18,137 bases of DNA from Oscillospiraceae bacterium (GCA_024690695.1 JAILOS010000111.1:1-18137); one strand, 5' to 3'. Shown: positions 6,498 through 15,338, counted from the stretch's first letter. Notes: generated by a model from the sequence alone, not told the origin. Translations and numbers: made by a program.

Positions 6498-7682
6498 TTA
6501 CTCCCCGAACGCCTCTTTGTCGTACTCGATGTCGTCCCAGCTCCGGAATTCCTTCACCTTCGTCCAGTAGGTGAAGGCCGGGCGCACGGCCATGCTGCGC
6601 GGCGAATAGCGCCAGCCGTAGACGATCGAGGACACGTCCTCGGGGTTGCCGATGACGAAGTCGATCTCCGGGCGGCTGTCCCGATAGGGCTTGATGTCCT
6701 CCCAGCCCACGCCGGTCGTGCGGAACCAGCCGTTCCGGAACTCCGGCATGTCGTCGATGAAGCTGATATCGTCGAGATAATAGCAGTAGGAGAGGTTCAG
6801 ATCCTGCATCTTCGTCAGACGGCGGAGGAAGGAGAAATCCCGCACCTCGCTGCACATGAAGCCCTCGAAGTACACCAGCTCCGACAGGTTCCCGAGCGGA
6901 GAGAAGTCCGTCACGCCGGGATTGTCGGCGAGGATCAGCACCTGCAGGCGCTCGAGCCGCCCGATATCCGTCAGATCCGTCAGCGCATTGTGGCCCAGAT
7001 CGAGCGCGCGCAGCTTTTTGCAGGAGCGCAGCATCAGCGCGTAATCCTCGCTGGTATAGCGCGGGCTGGACTCGCTGCCGGTCCGCAGCGAGGAGAAGCA
7101 GGTGATGTCGCTGCGCACCTCCCACTCGCAGAAGCGCACGTGCCAGAGGAAAAACACGTCCGGAAACTCGTCGACCAGGGCGCGCTTCTCCGCGTCGTCC
7201 GGCTCGCAGGCGAGCATGTCCACCTCCCGGACGCGCGGCAGGGCGCGCAGCGCCTCCGCCACGCCCTCGTTCGACTGCGGCGCAAGCGACTCGGCCGTCA
7301 GACTGTCGTAGACCGCGCCCTCAAATTCGTACAGCCACTCGATCTCGCAGTCCGGCAGCGCGCGCTGCAGCTGCGCGAGCGCCTCGTATTCCGTGCTGGC
7401 GGTCGCGTCCACGCTGCGCAGCGTATAGACGGCCGCGAGCGCGAGGATCTCCTCCGGGCTCTCGTCCGTGATCGTCCAGCTCTCGGGCATCGGCGTCGGC
7501 TCGGGCGTGGGCTCGGGCGTCGGCTCCGGGGTCGGCTCGGGCGTCGGCTCCGGGGTCTGTACGGGCTCCGCAAAGGGCGCGGCGTCCTTCGAGGGCGCCC
7601 GGGCCGCCGAATCGGGCTCGACGGCGCCGCAGGCCGTGAGCAGCAGCGCCAGCAGCAGCGCCGTCCATAAGAGCTTTTTCAC
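6498..7682 (-). CDS. Leucine-rich-repeat lipoprotein
   Basis: The product has 394 residues from a GTG at 7682, chosen because GGGAGG lies seven bases upstream (7690-7695) and the signal peptide MKKLLWTALLLALLLTAC then starts at residue 1, with lipidated Cys18. An ATG-started version 15 residues longer would bury the signal peptide and overlap the upstream gene. A TPEP linker (about 42-66) follows, then a region with no recognised domain, then about four leucine-rich repeats at 224-315 (LRALDLGHNALTDL, LQVLILADNPGVTDF and two more), and a C-terminal tail of about 80 residues. LRRs usually bind proteins; the partner is unknown. The GTG overlaps the TGA of the ribbon-helix-helix gene by four bases, so the two are translationally coupled. 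It lacks the acidic/RRS module of the downstream lipoproteins. No clear terminator follows the stop. Confidence 0.88.
   Translation of the reverse strand: MKKLLWTALLLALLLTACGAVEPDSAARAPSKDAAPFAEPVQTPEPTPEPTPEPTPEPTPEPTPMPESWTITDESPEEILALAAVYTLRSVDATASTEYEALAQLQRALPDCEIEWLYEFEGAVYDSLTAESLAPQSNEGVAEALRALPRVREVDMLACEPDDAEKRALVDEFPDVFFLWHVRFCEWEVRSDITCFSSLRTGSESSPRYTSEDYALMLRSCKKLRALDLGHNALTDLTDIGRLERLQVLILADNPGVTDFSPLGNLSELVYFEGFMCSEVRDFSFLRRLTKMQDLNLSYCYYLDDISFIDDMPEFRNGWFRTTGVGWEDIKPYRDSRPEIDFVIGNPEDVSSIVYGWRYSPRSMAVRPAFTYWTKVKEFRSWDDIEYDKEAFGE
7498..7557 (-). repeat. Tandem 12-bp repeat encoding TPEP units
   Basis: Five in-frame 12-base units alternate between GGCTCGGGCGTC/G and GGCTCCGGGGTC on the plus strand and encode the TPEP linker of the LRR lipoprotein. 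The same unit type occurs in the lipoprotein gene at 3096-3155. Confidence 0.85.
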
Positions 7683-7855
7683 GGCTGCGCCTCCCTGTTC
7701 ATGTGATCCAGCGCGTAGCGGACGCACTGGTTGATCAGCTCGTTGCGCGACAGATCGTAGCGCGCGGCCATCGCCTCCAGCTCGCGGAGCGTGTCGACGG
7801 GGATCCGCATCGTGATCACGTCTTTTTCCGGTTTTTTCGGCATAAACTGCTGCAT
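7679..7855 (-). CDS. Small ribbon-helix-helix DNA-binding protein
   Basis: This 58-residue ORF starts with ATG at 7855 with GGAGG seven bases upstream (7863-7867). It has a strand-helix-helix pattern: VITMRIPVDTLRELEAMAARYD then LSRNELINQCVRYAL. The VITMRIP strand and the SRNELINQ turn are typical of Arc/CopG-type ribbon-helix-helix proteins, which bind DNA as dimers through the paired strands. Its TGA overlaps the GTG of the LRR lipoprotein. No toxin gene is adjacent, so an antitoxin role is not supported; a local repressor or simply a small regulator is more likely. A 15-bp palindrome 133 bases upstream of its start is a possible autoregulatory site. The fold is recognised with good confidence; the target is inference. 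Confidence 0.85.
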   Translation of the reverse strand: MQQFMPKKPEKDVITMRIPVDTLRELEAMAARYDLSRNELINQCVRYALDHMNREAQP

Positions 7856-7944
7856 GGGGAAGCCTCCTGCTGATTACAAGATTTTTCGCCGGTTTGCCTG
7901 CTTTTCACCGGCTTTTTCTCCGAAAAGCATATTCTATCGCGGCC

Positions 7945-7971
7945 TTTTTGAAAAGACCCCGTTTTCAAAAA
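7945..7971. other. AT-rich inverted repeat
   Basis: TTTTTGAAAA (7945-7954) and TTTTCAAAAA (7962-7971) are perfect 10-bp arms around the seven-base loop GACCCCG. The hairpin has no GC core and no following T run, so it is not a standard terminator; it lies in the probable 5' leader or promoter zone of the RHH/LRR operon. Confidence 0.5.
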
Positions 7972-7987
7972 ATCTGAAGTCGGATTT

Positions 7988-8002
7988 TATACATATTGTA
8001 TA
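7988..8002. promoter_or_regulatory. 15-bp palindrome, possible operator
   Basis: Perfect six-base arms TATACA and TGTATA flank a three-base centre. On the minus strand it includes TACAAT, a possible -10 element, so a protein bound here could block transcription of the RHH/LRR genes. Assignment to the RHH protein is inference. Confidence 0.4.
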
Positions 8003-8098
8003 GCTTTTCCGATAGCATAACCATGTTCTAAATTAGATATCGCTTTCGTGGTCTGTCGGTCGGCCCGGATTTTTTACGCCCGGGTGCGTGAAAAGCGG

Positions 8099-8127
8099 TT
8101 GCCAAAGCCGCCGCGGCCGTGTACAAT
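8099..8127 (+). promoter_or_regulatory. Sigma-A-type promoter of the hprK-murB-rapZ-whiA operon
   Basis: TTGCCA (8099-8104) and TACAAT (8122-8127) are separated by 17 bases. Transcription should start near 8134, giving a leader of about 47 bases before hprK. Confidence 0.85.
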
Positions 8128-8180
8128 AGAGACGCCGGGAGCCGCGGGGCAGCGCTCCGCCCGGCCGGGAGGGTACGGAT

Positions 8181-9119
8181 ATGCGCAGCAAGTACAGCGT
8201 CAAGCTCAGCACCGTCGTTTCGGAGCATCATCTGAAGGCGGTGCACACCTCGAAGGACTACGAGACCGCCGTGCTGACCACGGCGGACGTCAACCGCCCG
8301 GCCATGCAGCTGGCCGGCTTCTACAATTATTTCGACCCGCACCGTCTGCAGATGATCGGCCGGGTCGAGAGCACCTATCTCAATTCGCTCAGCGCCGCCG
8401 ACCGGCTGCGCGCCTACGAGCGCTTCATGCAGTACGACATCGCGGCGCTGGTGATCTGCCACGGGGTCAAGCCCTCGCCGGAATGCCTGGCGATGGCGGA
8501 AAAATACGACCGCAACCTCTTTATCACCGACGAGGACACCTCGGACTTCATGGCCGACGTGATCGTGTCGCTGCACAAGCACCTCGCGCCGCGGGTGACG
8601 ATCCACGGCGTGCTGGTGGAGATCTACGGCGAGGGCGTGCTGCTGATGGGCGACAGCGGCATCGGCAAGAGCGAAACGGCTCTCGAGCTCATCAAGCGCG
8701 GCCACCGCCTGATCGCCGACGACGCGGTGGAGATCCGGCGCGTTTCGCGCGACCGGCTGCACGGCAGCGCTCCGGAGATGATCCGCTACTATATGGAGCT
8801 GCGCGGCATCGGCGTGGTGAACGTGCGGCACATCTACGGCGTCGGCGCGGTGAAACCCGACAGCGGCATCGACCTCGTGGTGTTTCTCGAGCCCTGGATC
8901 GACGGCAAGGCCTACGACCGGCTGGGGCTGACCGAGGAGACCGAGAAGATCCTCGGCGTGGCGCTGCCGCGCGTGACCGTGCCGGTGCGCCCCGGGCGCA
9001 ACCTCGCGGTGATCCTGGAGCTGGCGGCGATGAACAACCGCCAGAAGAAGATGGGCTACAACGCCGCCGAGGCGCTGACCGCCGCCCACGACGCGGCGGT
9101 GGACGCCGGCCTGCAATAA
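8181..9119 (+). CDS. hprK: HPr kinase/phosphorylase
   Basis: This 312-residue bifunctional enzyme phosphorylates and dephosphorylates HPr at its regulatory serine and so controls carbon catabolite repression in Firmicutes. The catalytic domain shows HGVLVEIYG (His142), the Walker A loop GDSGIGKS at 157-164, the acidic pair Asp180-Asp181 in HRLIADD, and the family signature MELRGIGVVN at 205-214. The C-terminal PGRNLAVILELAAMNNRQKKMGYN segment is also conserved. Length is normal. The ATG at 8181 follows GGGAGGG (8167-8173). It is the first gene of the operon, 19 bases before murB. Neither ptsH (HPr) nor crh is in the window. Confidence 0.97.
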   Translation: MRSKYSVKLSTVVSEHHLKAVHTSKDYETAVLTTADVNRPAMQLAGFYNYFDPHRLQMIGRVESTYLNSLSAADRLRAYERFMQYDIAALVICHGVKPSPECLAMAEKYDRNLFITDEDTSDFMADVIVSLHKHLAPRVTIHGVLVEIYGEGVLLMGDSGIGKSETALELIKRGHRLIADDAVEIRRVSRDRLHGSAPEMIRYYMELRGIGVVNVRHIYGVGAVKPDSGIDLVVFLEPWIDGKAYDRLGLTEETEKILGVALPRVTVPVRPGRNLAVILELAAMNNRQKKMGYNAAEALTAAHDAAVDAGLQ

Positions 9120-9138
9120 GCGGAGGAGAGGGAAAGGC

Positions 9139-10122
9139 ATGGAAAAGCTGGAAAAAGCGATCGCGGCGGTCAAGGAGCAGCTTCCGGGACTGACGCTGCT
9201 GGAAAACGAGCCGATGAGCGAGCACTGCAGCTTCCGCATCGGCGGCCCGGCGCGGGCGCTGGCCGTCCCCTCGGATCTGACGGGGCTGACGAAGCTCTGC
9301 GCGATTTTGAAGGAAAACGGCGTCGCGCCCTTTCTGCTCGGCAACGGCAGCAACATCCTGTTCCCCGACGAGGGGCTGCCGGATCTGCTGCTGGTGAGCA
9401 CCGAAAAGCTGCAGAAGCTCTTTCTGCTGCCCGACGGCGCGATCTACGCCGAGGCGGGCGTGAGCCTGTCGCGCCTGGCGGCCTTCGCGCTGGAGCACTC
9501 GCTGACGGGGCTGGAGTTCGCCTCCGGCATCCCCGGCACCGTAGGCGGCGGCCTGCGCATGAACGCGGGCGCCTACGGCGGCGAGATGAAGGACGTCGTC
9601 GAGAGCGTGGTCTATTACTATCTGCCGCACCAGAGCCTGTGCGAGGCCTCGAACGAGGACTGCCGCTTCGGCTACCGGAGCAGCCTGTTCCAGCAGGCGG
9701 CCGGCTTCGCGATCCTCTCGGCGGTGTTTCGCCCGCAGCCCGGCGAGCACGAGGCGATCGCCGCAAAGATGCGCGAGCTGGGCGAGAAGCGGCGCGACAA
9801 GCAGCCGCTCGACCTCCCCTCCGCCGGCAGCGCCTTCAAGCGCCCGGAGGGCCATTTCGCGGCCGCGCTGATCGATCAGGCCGGGCTCAAGGGGCTGACG
9901 GTCGGCGGCGCGCAGGTCAGCGAGAAGCACGCGGGCTTCGTCGTCAACCGCGGCGGCGCCACCTCGCACGACGTGGTGGAGCTGCTCGACCGGGTGCGCC
10001 GCACCGTGTACGAGCAAAGCGGCGTGTCGCTGGAGCCGGAGATCGTGATCCTCCCGCCCGATTACGCGCTGACAGACGACACCCCGCCCGTGCGGCGCAA
10101 CCGCTTCGTCGGCGGGGTCTGA
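9139..10122 (+). CDS. murB: UDP-N-acetylenolpyruvoylglucosamine reductase
   Basis: This 327-residue FAD enzyme reduces UDP-GlcNAc-enolpyruvate to UDP-MurNAc with NADPH, the second committed step of peptidoglycan synthesis in the cytoplasm. The FAD-binding segments CSFRIGGPA (30-38), LLGNGSNIL (66-74) and GLEFASGIPGTVGGGLRMNAGAYGG are present. The catalytic set appears as Arg180 in YRSS, Ser231 in AGSAFKRP, and Glu301 in LEPE, matching Arg159, Ser229 and Glu325 of the E. coli enzyme. There is a C-terminal tail of about 20 residues beyond LEPEIVIL, longer than in many homologues, ending in an Arg-containing stretch. A purine-rich GGAGGAGAGGGAAAGG precedes the ATG. It ends 11 bases before rapZ. 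Confidence 0.97.
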   Translation: MEKLEKAIAAVKEQLPGLTLLENEPMSEHCSFRIGGPARALAVPSDLTGLTKLCAILKENGVAPFLLGNGSNILFPDEGLPDLLLVSTEKLQKLFLLPDGAIYAEAGVSLSRLAAFALEHSLTGLEFASGIPGTVGGGLRMNAGAYGGEMKDVVESVVYYYLPHQSLCEASNEDCRFGYRSSLFQQAAGFAILSAVFRPQPGEHEAIAAKMRELGEKRRDKQPLDLPSAGSAFKRPEGHFAAALIDQAGLKGLTVGGAQVSEKHAGFVVNRGGATSHDVVELLDRVRRTVYEQSGVSLEPEIVILPPDYALTDDTPPVRRNRFVGGV

Positions 10123-10133
10123 GGGAGGCGTCT

Positions 10134-10991
10134 ATGGACTTTCTGATCATCACCGGTCTGTCCGGCGCGGGCAAAAGCCGGGCCGCCGACGTGCTGGAGG
10201 ACCTGGACTACTACTGCGTGGACAATATGCCCGTGGCGCTGATGCCCCGCTTTGCGGAGCTGTGCCTGGCCACGCGCGGGCGCTACGAAAAGGTGGCGCT
10301 GGTGACAGACGTGCGCGAGAAGGACGGCTTCAGCGAGCTGCTGAGCACGGTCGACAAGCTGCGCGCGATGGACTGCGCCTGCCGCATCCTCTATATGGAC
10401 GCCGATCTGCGCACGCTGATCCGGCGCTACAAGGAATCCCGGCGGCCGCATCCGCTGGCCGCGCCCGGCGTGTCGGTAGAGCAGGCCGTCAAGCGCGAGG
10501 CGGAGCTGCTAAAGCCCGTGCGCGCGCGGGCCGACTTCGTCGTGGACACCTCGAGCCTGACGCTGGGCATGCTGCAGAACCGGCTCTTCAAGCTCTTCGC
10601 CGGGGCGGACCGACGGCGCGAGCTGGAGATCACGGTGCTGTCCTTCGGCTACAAGCACGGGCTGCCGATGGAGGCCGACCTCGTGTTCGACGCGCGCTTC
10701 CTGCCCAACCCCTTCTACGTGGACGAGCTGCGGCCGATGTCGGGGCTCGACCAGCCGGTGAAGGACTACGTTCTCGGCTTTCTGGCGGCGCGGCAGTTTC
10801 TGGATCAGGTCGAGCAGCTGCTCGATTTCCTGCTGCCGCTGTACCGGGAGGAGGGCAAGCTCACGCTCACCGTCGCCGTCGGCTGCACCGGCGGGCGGCA
10901 CCGCAGCGTGGCGATCGCCTCCGCGCTCAACGACCGGCTCGCGGCGCGCTCTCTCAGCTCGGTGAACGTCAACCGCGATATAGACAAGTAG
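10134..10991 (+). CDS. rapZ: RapZ/YvcJ-family P-loop nucleotide-binding protein
   Basis: The product has 285 residues. The N-terminal kinase-like domain has Walker A GLSGAGKS at 8-15 and the family sequence DYYCVDNMP. The C-terminal domain ends with TVAVGCTGGRHRSVAIA, the most conserved RapZ motif. In E. coli RapZ is an RNase E adapter that controls GlmS levels; in B. subtilis the orthologue YvcJ is an NTPase with a less clear role. The RNA-adapter function should not be assumed here. The ATG at 10134 is preceded by GAGGGAGG; the frame is open further upstream but only antiframe to murB. It sits between murB and whiA, ten bases before the whiA start, a position consistent with a link between cell-wall precursor supply and cell-cycle control. 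Confidence 0.96.
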   Translation: MDFLIITGLSGAGKSRAADVLEDLDYYCVDNMPVALMPRFAELCLATRGRYEKVALVTDVREKDGFSELLSTVDKLRAMDCACRILYMDADLRTLIRRYKESRRPHPLAAPGVSVEQAVKREAELLKPVRARADFVVDTSSLTLGMLQNRLFKLFAGADRRRELEITVLSFGYKHGLPMEADLVFDARFLPNPFYVDELRPMSGLDQPVKDYVLGFLAARQFLDQVEQLLDFLLPLYREEGKLTLTVAVGCTGGRHRSVAIASALNDRLAARSLSSVNVNRDIDK

Positions 10992-11001
10992 GGTGAGCGC
11001 C

Positions 11002-11907
11002 ATGTCTTTTTCATCCCGGGCCAAAGCCGAGCTGTGCCAGACAAGGCTCGCCAAAAAATGCTGCGCCGTGGCCGAGAGCTACGGGGCGCTGCTCTACGCC
11101 AGCGAGTTCTCGTTCCGGGCGGTCCGTCTCGTCACCGCGAACGAGGCCTTTGCCGCGCGCCTGCCGCGCCTGTTTCAGAAGGCCTTCGGCCTCGCCTTCG
11201 ACGAAACGCCGCCGGAGGGCGCGGCGGGCAAAAAACGCTTCGCCGTCACGGACCCCGAGAAGCTCCGGCAGATCTTCGCCGCCTTCGAGCTCTCGCCGGA
11301 GAGCGCGGCCCTGTCGCTGCACGTCAATTTCGGCGTGCTGGAGGAGGACTGCGACCGCGCGGCCTTCATCCGCGGCGCCTTTCTGGCCGGCGGCAGCCTG
11401 ACCGATCCGGAGAAGGGCTTTCACCTCGAGCTGGCCACGCCGCACCGCAGCGTCAGCCGCGAGACGCGCAGCCTGCTGATGGAGCTGGGCTTCGCCGCCA
11501 AGGAGGCCGAGCGCGCCGGCAACTGCCTGCTGTACTTCAAAAAAGCCGACCTGATCGCCGACCTGCTGACCGCGATCGGCGCGCCGCTGGCCTCGATGGG
11601 CGTGCAGACGGCCAAGGTCGAGAAGGATATGCGCAACACGATCACCCGCCGCGTCAACTGCGACTCGGCCAACGCCGACAAGGTCGTGGCCGCGGCGCAG
11701 GAGCAGATCGAGGCGATCCGCCGCCTCGTGCGCGCCCGCGGGCTCGACGCGCTGCCGGAGCCGCTGCGCGACACGGCGCTGCTGCGCATCGCCAACCCCG
11801 AGGCCAGCCTCTCCGACCTCGCGCTGCTCAGCAGCCCGCCGGTCACGAAGAGCTGTCTCAGCCATCGCCTGCGCAAGATCGCCGAGCTCGCGCAGACGGT
11901 CGAATAG
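11002..11907 (+). CDS. whiA: WhiA-family DNA-binding protein
   Basis: This 301-residue protein combines an N-terminal degenerate LAGLIDADG homing-endonuclease-like domain with a C-terminal helix-turn-helix. In Streptomyces WhiA controls sporulation genes; in B. subtilis it is a nucleoid-associated protein affecting division. The segment AFIRGAFLAGGSLTDPEKG (about 122-140) is the LAGLIDADG-derived motif, and LSDLALLSSPPVTKSCLSHR near the C-terminus is the conserved helix-turn-helix. The start is taken as ATG at 11002: MSFSSRAKAELC is the family N-terminus and AGGGTGAG lies just upstream. A GTG at 10993 would add three residues but has no ribosome binding site. The gene is last in the operon and is followed by a hairpin shared with convergent lepA. 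Confidence 0.96.
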   Translation: MSFSSRAKAELCQTRLAKKCCAVAESYGALLYASEFSFRAVRLVTANEAFAARLPRLFQKAFGLAFDETPPEGAAGKKRFAVTDPEKLRQIFAAFELSPESAALSLHVNFGVLEEDCDRAAFIRGAFLAGGSLTDPEKGFHLELATPHRSVSRETRSLLMELGFAAKEAERAGNCLLYFKKADLIADLLTAIGAPLASMGVQTAKVEKDMRNTITRRVNCDSANADKVVAAAQEQIEAIRRLVRARGLDALPEPLRDTALLRIANPEASLSDLALLSSPPVTKSCLSHRLRKIAELAQTVE

Positions 11908-11925
11908 TCTCAAGGCTCACAGGAA

Positions 11926-11966
11926 CGCGCGAAGCGGGCGGCTTTTACAGCCGCCCGCTTCGCGCG
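11926..11966. terminator. Bidirectional hairpin terminator between whiA and lepA
   Basis: A 17-bp perfect stem (11926-11942 with 11950-11966) with a seven-base loop lies in the 79-base gap between the convergent genes. On the plus strand it is followed by a T-rich but interrupted stretch; on the minus strand the tail is poor in T, so termination for lepA may be weaker. Confidence 0.8.
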
Positions 11967-11986
11967 CGTTTCCCTTTGTTCGTTTT

Positions 11987-13775
<1,789 letters not shown>

Positions 13776-13792
<17 letters not shown>

Positions 13793-14114
13793 GGTCGTCC
13801 TCCCCGCCGGATAATTCCCCCAGCGCCTGCTCCGCCCGGTCCGTCAGCGCGCGCAGCCTCTCCAGAAAGCTCTGCGCCGTGCGGCGCGTGCTCTCCGGCC
13901 CGTTCGGCAGCTCGCTGCGGCCGAGCAGATAGTCCGCCGTCACGCCGTAAAAATCGCAGGCCCGGCGCACGAAGGCCAGCCCCGGCTCCCGGATCCCGTT
14001 TTCATAATGACTCAGCAGCGCCTGACTGACGCCGAGCTCGGCCGCCGCGCCGCGCTGGCTCAGCCTGCGCTGCCGGCGGAGCGCCGACAGCCGCTGCGCG
14101 ATGCTCTGTTCCAT
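13776..14114 (-). CDS. Cro/C1-type helix-turn-helix transcriptional regulator
   Basis: This 112-residue protein has an HTH_3 domain at about 7-65. The helix-turn-helix is [23 protein letters not shown], followed by [25 protein letters not shown], the standard fifth-helix pattern of the family. The C-terminal 45 residues are charged and may form a dimer helix. The ATG at 14114 has GGAGGG upstream and a strong promoter at 14147-14175. The last 17 bases overlap lepA. No phage genes are near, so it is unlikely to be a prophage repressor. The target is unknown; autoregulation, with an effect on lepA, is an inference from the shared transcript. Confidence 0.93.
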
Positions 14115-14146
14115 GGAAAGCCCTCCGTGAAATGATTACGATGCGT

Positions 14147-14175
14147 ATTATATCGGGGCCGGCGCAAAAAGGCAA
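14147..14175 (-). promoter_or_regulatory. Sigma-A-type promoter for the regulator-lepA operon
   Basis: TTGCCT (14170-14175) and a perfect TATAAT (14147-14152) are 17 bases apart on the minus strand, about 33 bases upstream of the ATG at 14114. A compact 8-bp GC hairpin (14189-14210) lies just upstream of the -35. Confidence 0.88.
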
Positions 14176-14224
14176 GAGCTTTTTGGCGCGCCCGGCGCCC
14201 CCGCCGGGCGGGGGAAGACGAAAC

Positions 14225-14278
14225 AAGGCGCCGTCCCGGGCCGAACGCGAAACCGCATTCGCCCGAAGACGACGCCTT
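14225..14278 (-). terminator. Likely terminator after the SH3-like lipoprotein gene
   Basis: As minus-strand RNA, AAGGCGUCGUCUU can pair with GGGACGGCGCCUU (13 pairs including three G-U), followed by GUUUC. It lies about 60 bases after the stop. The T tail is short, so efficiency is uncertain; on the plus strand the stem ends in TTTT. Confidence 0.5.
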
Positions 14279-14338
14279 TTCAGCCCGCCGCAGGGACGGG
14301 CCGCCGGGACCCGCGTCCGGCTTTCTTCCGGCCCCGGC

Positions 14339-15214
14339 TCAGGAGAAGAAGTTGGAGGAGACCCAGCCCTTCGTCGAGCCGGTTTCCACGTAGGTGAAGC
14401 CGTTGACGGTGTTGTAGGCCGTCACCCAGGTGCCGGGATCCATCGTGCTGAGAACCGGGAACACGCAGTAGGGATCGTAATAGACGTAGACCTTGTTCTT
14501 GTACGACATGACCATGGTCGTTCCGTCGTTATTGTGCTTTCCGTCCACCAGATAGGGCGTGTCGTTCCCGTCCACGATAAGCTCGTTGGTCCCCCAGGCG
14601 TAGAGCCCGCCGGAGGTGACGAACAGGGCGAAGCCGTTCTTTCTGGCCAGCACCGAAACGAGCGTGCCGTTGTCGATCTTGCCGATCTTCTCCGCGTCCT
14701 TCGAGGGCGCGTACAGCTCGTAGATGCAGGTGCCCTTCGAGCCGAGGATCGTTTTCTCCTCGGGCGCGGAGAGGAAGTACAGGTCGTCCGGGATCTCGAG
14801 CGCGTCGCTCTGCGCTTTCATCTTGACCAGATGCTCGTCGTACCAGTGCGTGACGACGGGCTTCGGCGTCGGGGTCGCTTCCGCGGGCGTCGGAGCCGGA
14901 GTCGTTTCCGCAGCCGGGGCCGGATCAATCCGGGCCGTCGTCTCTTCCGCGGTCTCTGCGGCCGCGCCGGTTTCAGCCGCCGTCTCCGCGGCCGGAGCGA
15001 CGCTTTCCTTGATCCGGCAGCGCGTGCATCTGCGGGTGTTCTCGTCGACCTGCACCCAGTCGTGGCCCAGCGCGCTGCCCCTCTCTTCCCCGCATTTTGT
15101 GCAGTACTGCGGCTCCGTGCAGGTGGCTTTTTCCCATTCGTGTTTGCATTCGCCGCAGGCGCACAGCAGCAGGGCCAGCGTCAGCGCGGCGAGAAGCAGA
15201 GCGATTTTTTTCAT
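14339..15214 (-). CDS. Lipoprotein with Cys/His knuckles and SH3-like C-terminal segments
   Basis: The product has 291 residues. The signal peptide ends in LCAC (lipidated Cys20). Directly after it come Cys23, His25, Cys32, Cys38-x2-Cys41, His51 and Cys63-x2-Cys66. The pattern CxHxW...ATC...CxxCG...LGHxW resembles small zinc-binding or disulfide modules found in many Firmicute surface proteins. A Pro/Ala/Glu/Thr linker spans about 72-120. The C-terminal half has two SH3b-like segments, roughly 160-212 and 241-291; the second ends with GWVSSNFFS, typical of a bacterial SH3 end strand. SH3b domains often bind peptidoglycan, so a wall-contacting protein is plausible. The ATG follows AAGGAGGG and has its own promoter at 15245-15273. 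It lacks the acidic/RRS module. Confidence 0.85.
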   Translation of the reverse strand: MKKIALLLAALTLALLLCACGECKHEWEKATCTEPQYCTKCGEERGSALGHDWVQVDENTRRCTRCRIKESVAPAAETAAETGAAAETAEETTARIDPAPAAETTPAPTPAEATPTPKPVVTHWYDEHLVKMKAQSDALEIPDDLYFLSAPEEKTILGSKGTCIYELYAPSKDAEKIGKIDNGTLVSVLARKNGFALFVTSGGLYAWGTNELIVDGNDTPYLVDGKHNNDGTTMVMSYKNKVYVYYDPYCVFPVLSTMDPGTWVTAYNTVNGFTYVETGSTKGWVSSNFFS

Positions 15215-15244
15215 TTTTTCTGTCCCTCCTTACGGTCTGCCGTC

Positions 15245-15273
15245 AGTATACAGGGTTTTTCTGGAAAGCGCAA
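15245..15273 (-). promoter_or_regulatory. Sigma-A-type promoter for the SH3-like lipoprotein gene
   Basis: TTGCGC (15268-15273) and TATACT (15245-15250) are 17 bases apart on the minus strand, about 31 bases before the start codon. Confidence 0.75.
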
Positions 15274-15314
15274 GCCGCGGAAGGGCCGGCGGTCTGCGAA
15301 TATACAAAAAGTTC

Positions 15315-15338
15315 AAAAAAGGGAGGCGGACGCTCCGC
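15315..15338 (-). terminator. Possible weak terminator after rarA
   Basis: Two bases after the rarA stop, minus-strand GCGGA and TCCGC can pair around GCG, followed by CTCCC and six Ts. The stem is only five pairs and is separated from the T run, so this is a weak candidate. Confidence 0.35.

Larger units (their letters stand above)
7856..8180. other. AT-rich divergent intergenic region between the RHH gene and hprK
   Basis: This 325-base stretch is much richer in A/T than its surroundings between about 7870 and 8040. It holds the hprK promoter (8099-8127, plus), a 15-bp palindrome (7988-8002), and an AT-rich hairpin (7945-7971). No strong minus-strand promoter stands out: TACAAT within the palindrome and TTTTCA/TATGCT (17-base spacer) near 7922-7950 are the best candidates for the RHH/LRR operon. 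No convincing ORF is present. Confidence 0.6.

Noticed and set aside
4306..6570. Long plus-strand open frame across the lipoprotein pair
   Set aside because: It is antisense to two lipoprotein genes with good starts and lipoboxes. Its Leu/Gly/Val low-complexity runs mirror the repeat linkers on the other strand.
7679..7855. Antitoxin of a toxin-antitoxin pair
   Set aside because: The RHH fold is common in antitoxins, but the coupled gene encodes a secreted LRR lipoprotein, not a toxin, and no other small partner gene is adjacent.
7888..7917. Hairpin followed by Ts on the plus strand in the RHH/hprK gap
   Set aside because: A six-base stem with a 13-base loop points in the plus direction, but no plus-strand gene lies upstream to terminate.
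7791..8003. Small plus-strand frame in the RHH/hprK gap
   Set aside because: Its first part is antisense to the RHH gene and it lacks a ribosome binding site; the rest is AT-rich non-coding sequence.
14189..14210. Perfect 8-bp GC hairpin upstream of the regulator promoter
   Set aside because: No T run follows on either strand, so it is not a terminator; such short GC palindromes are expected in this GC-rich DNA.
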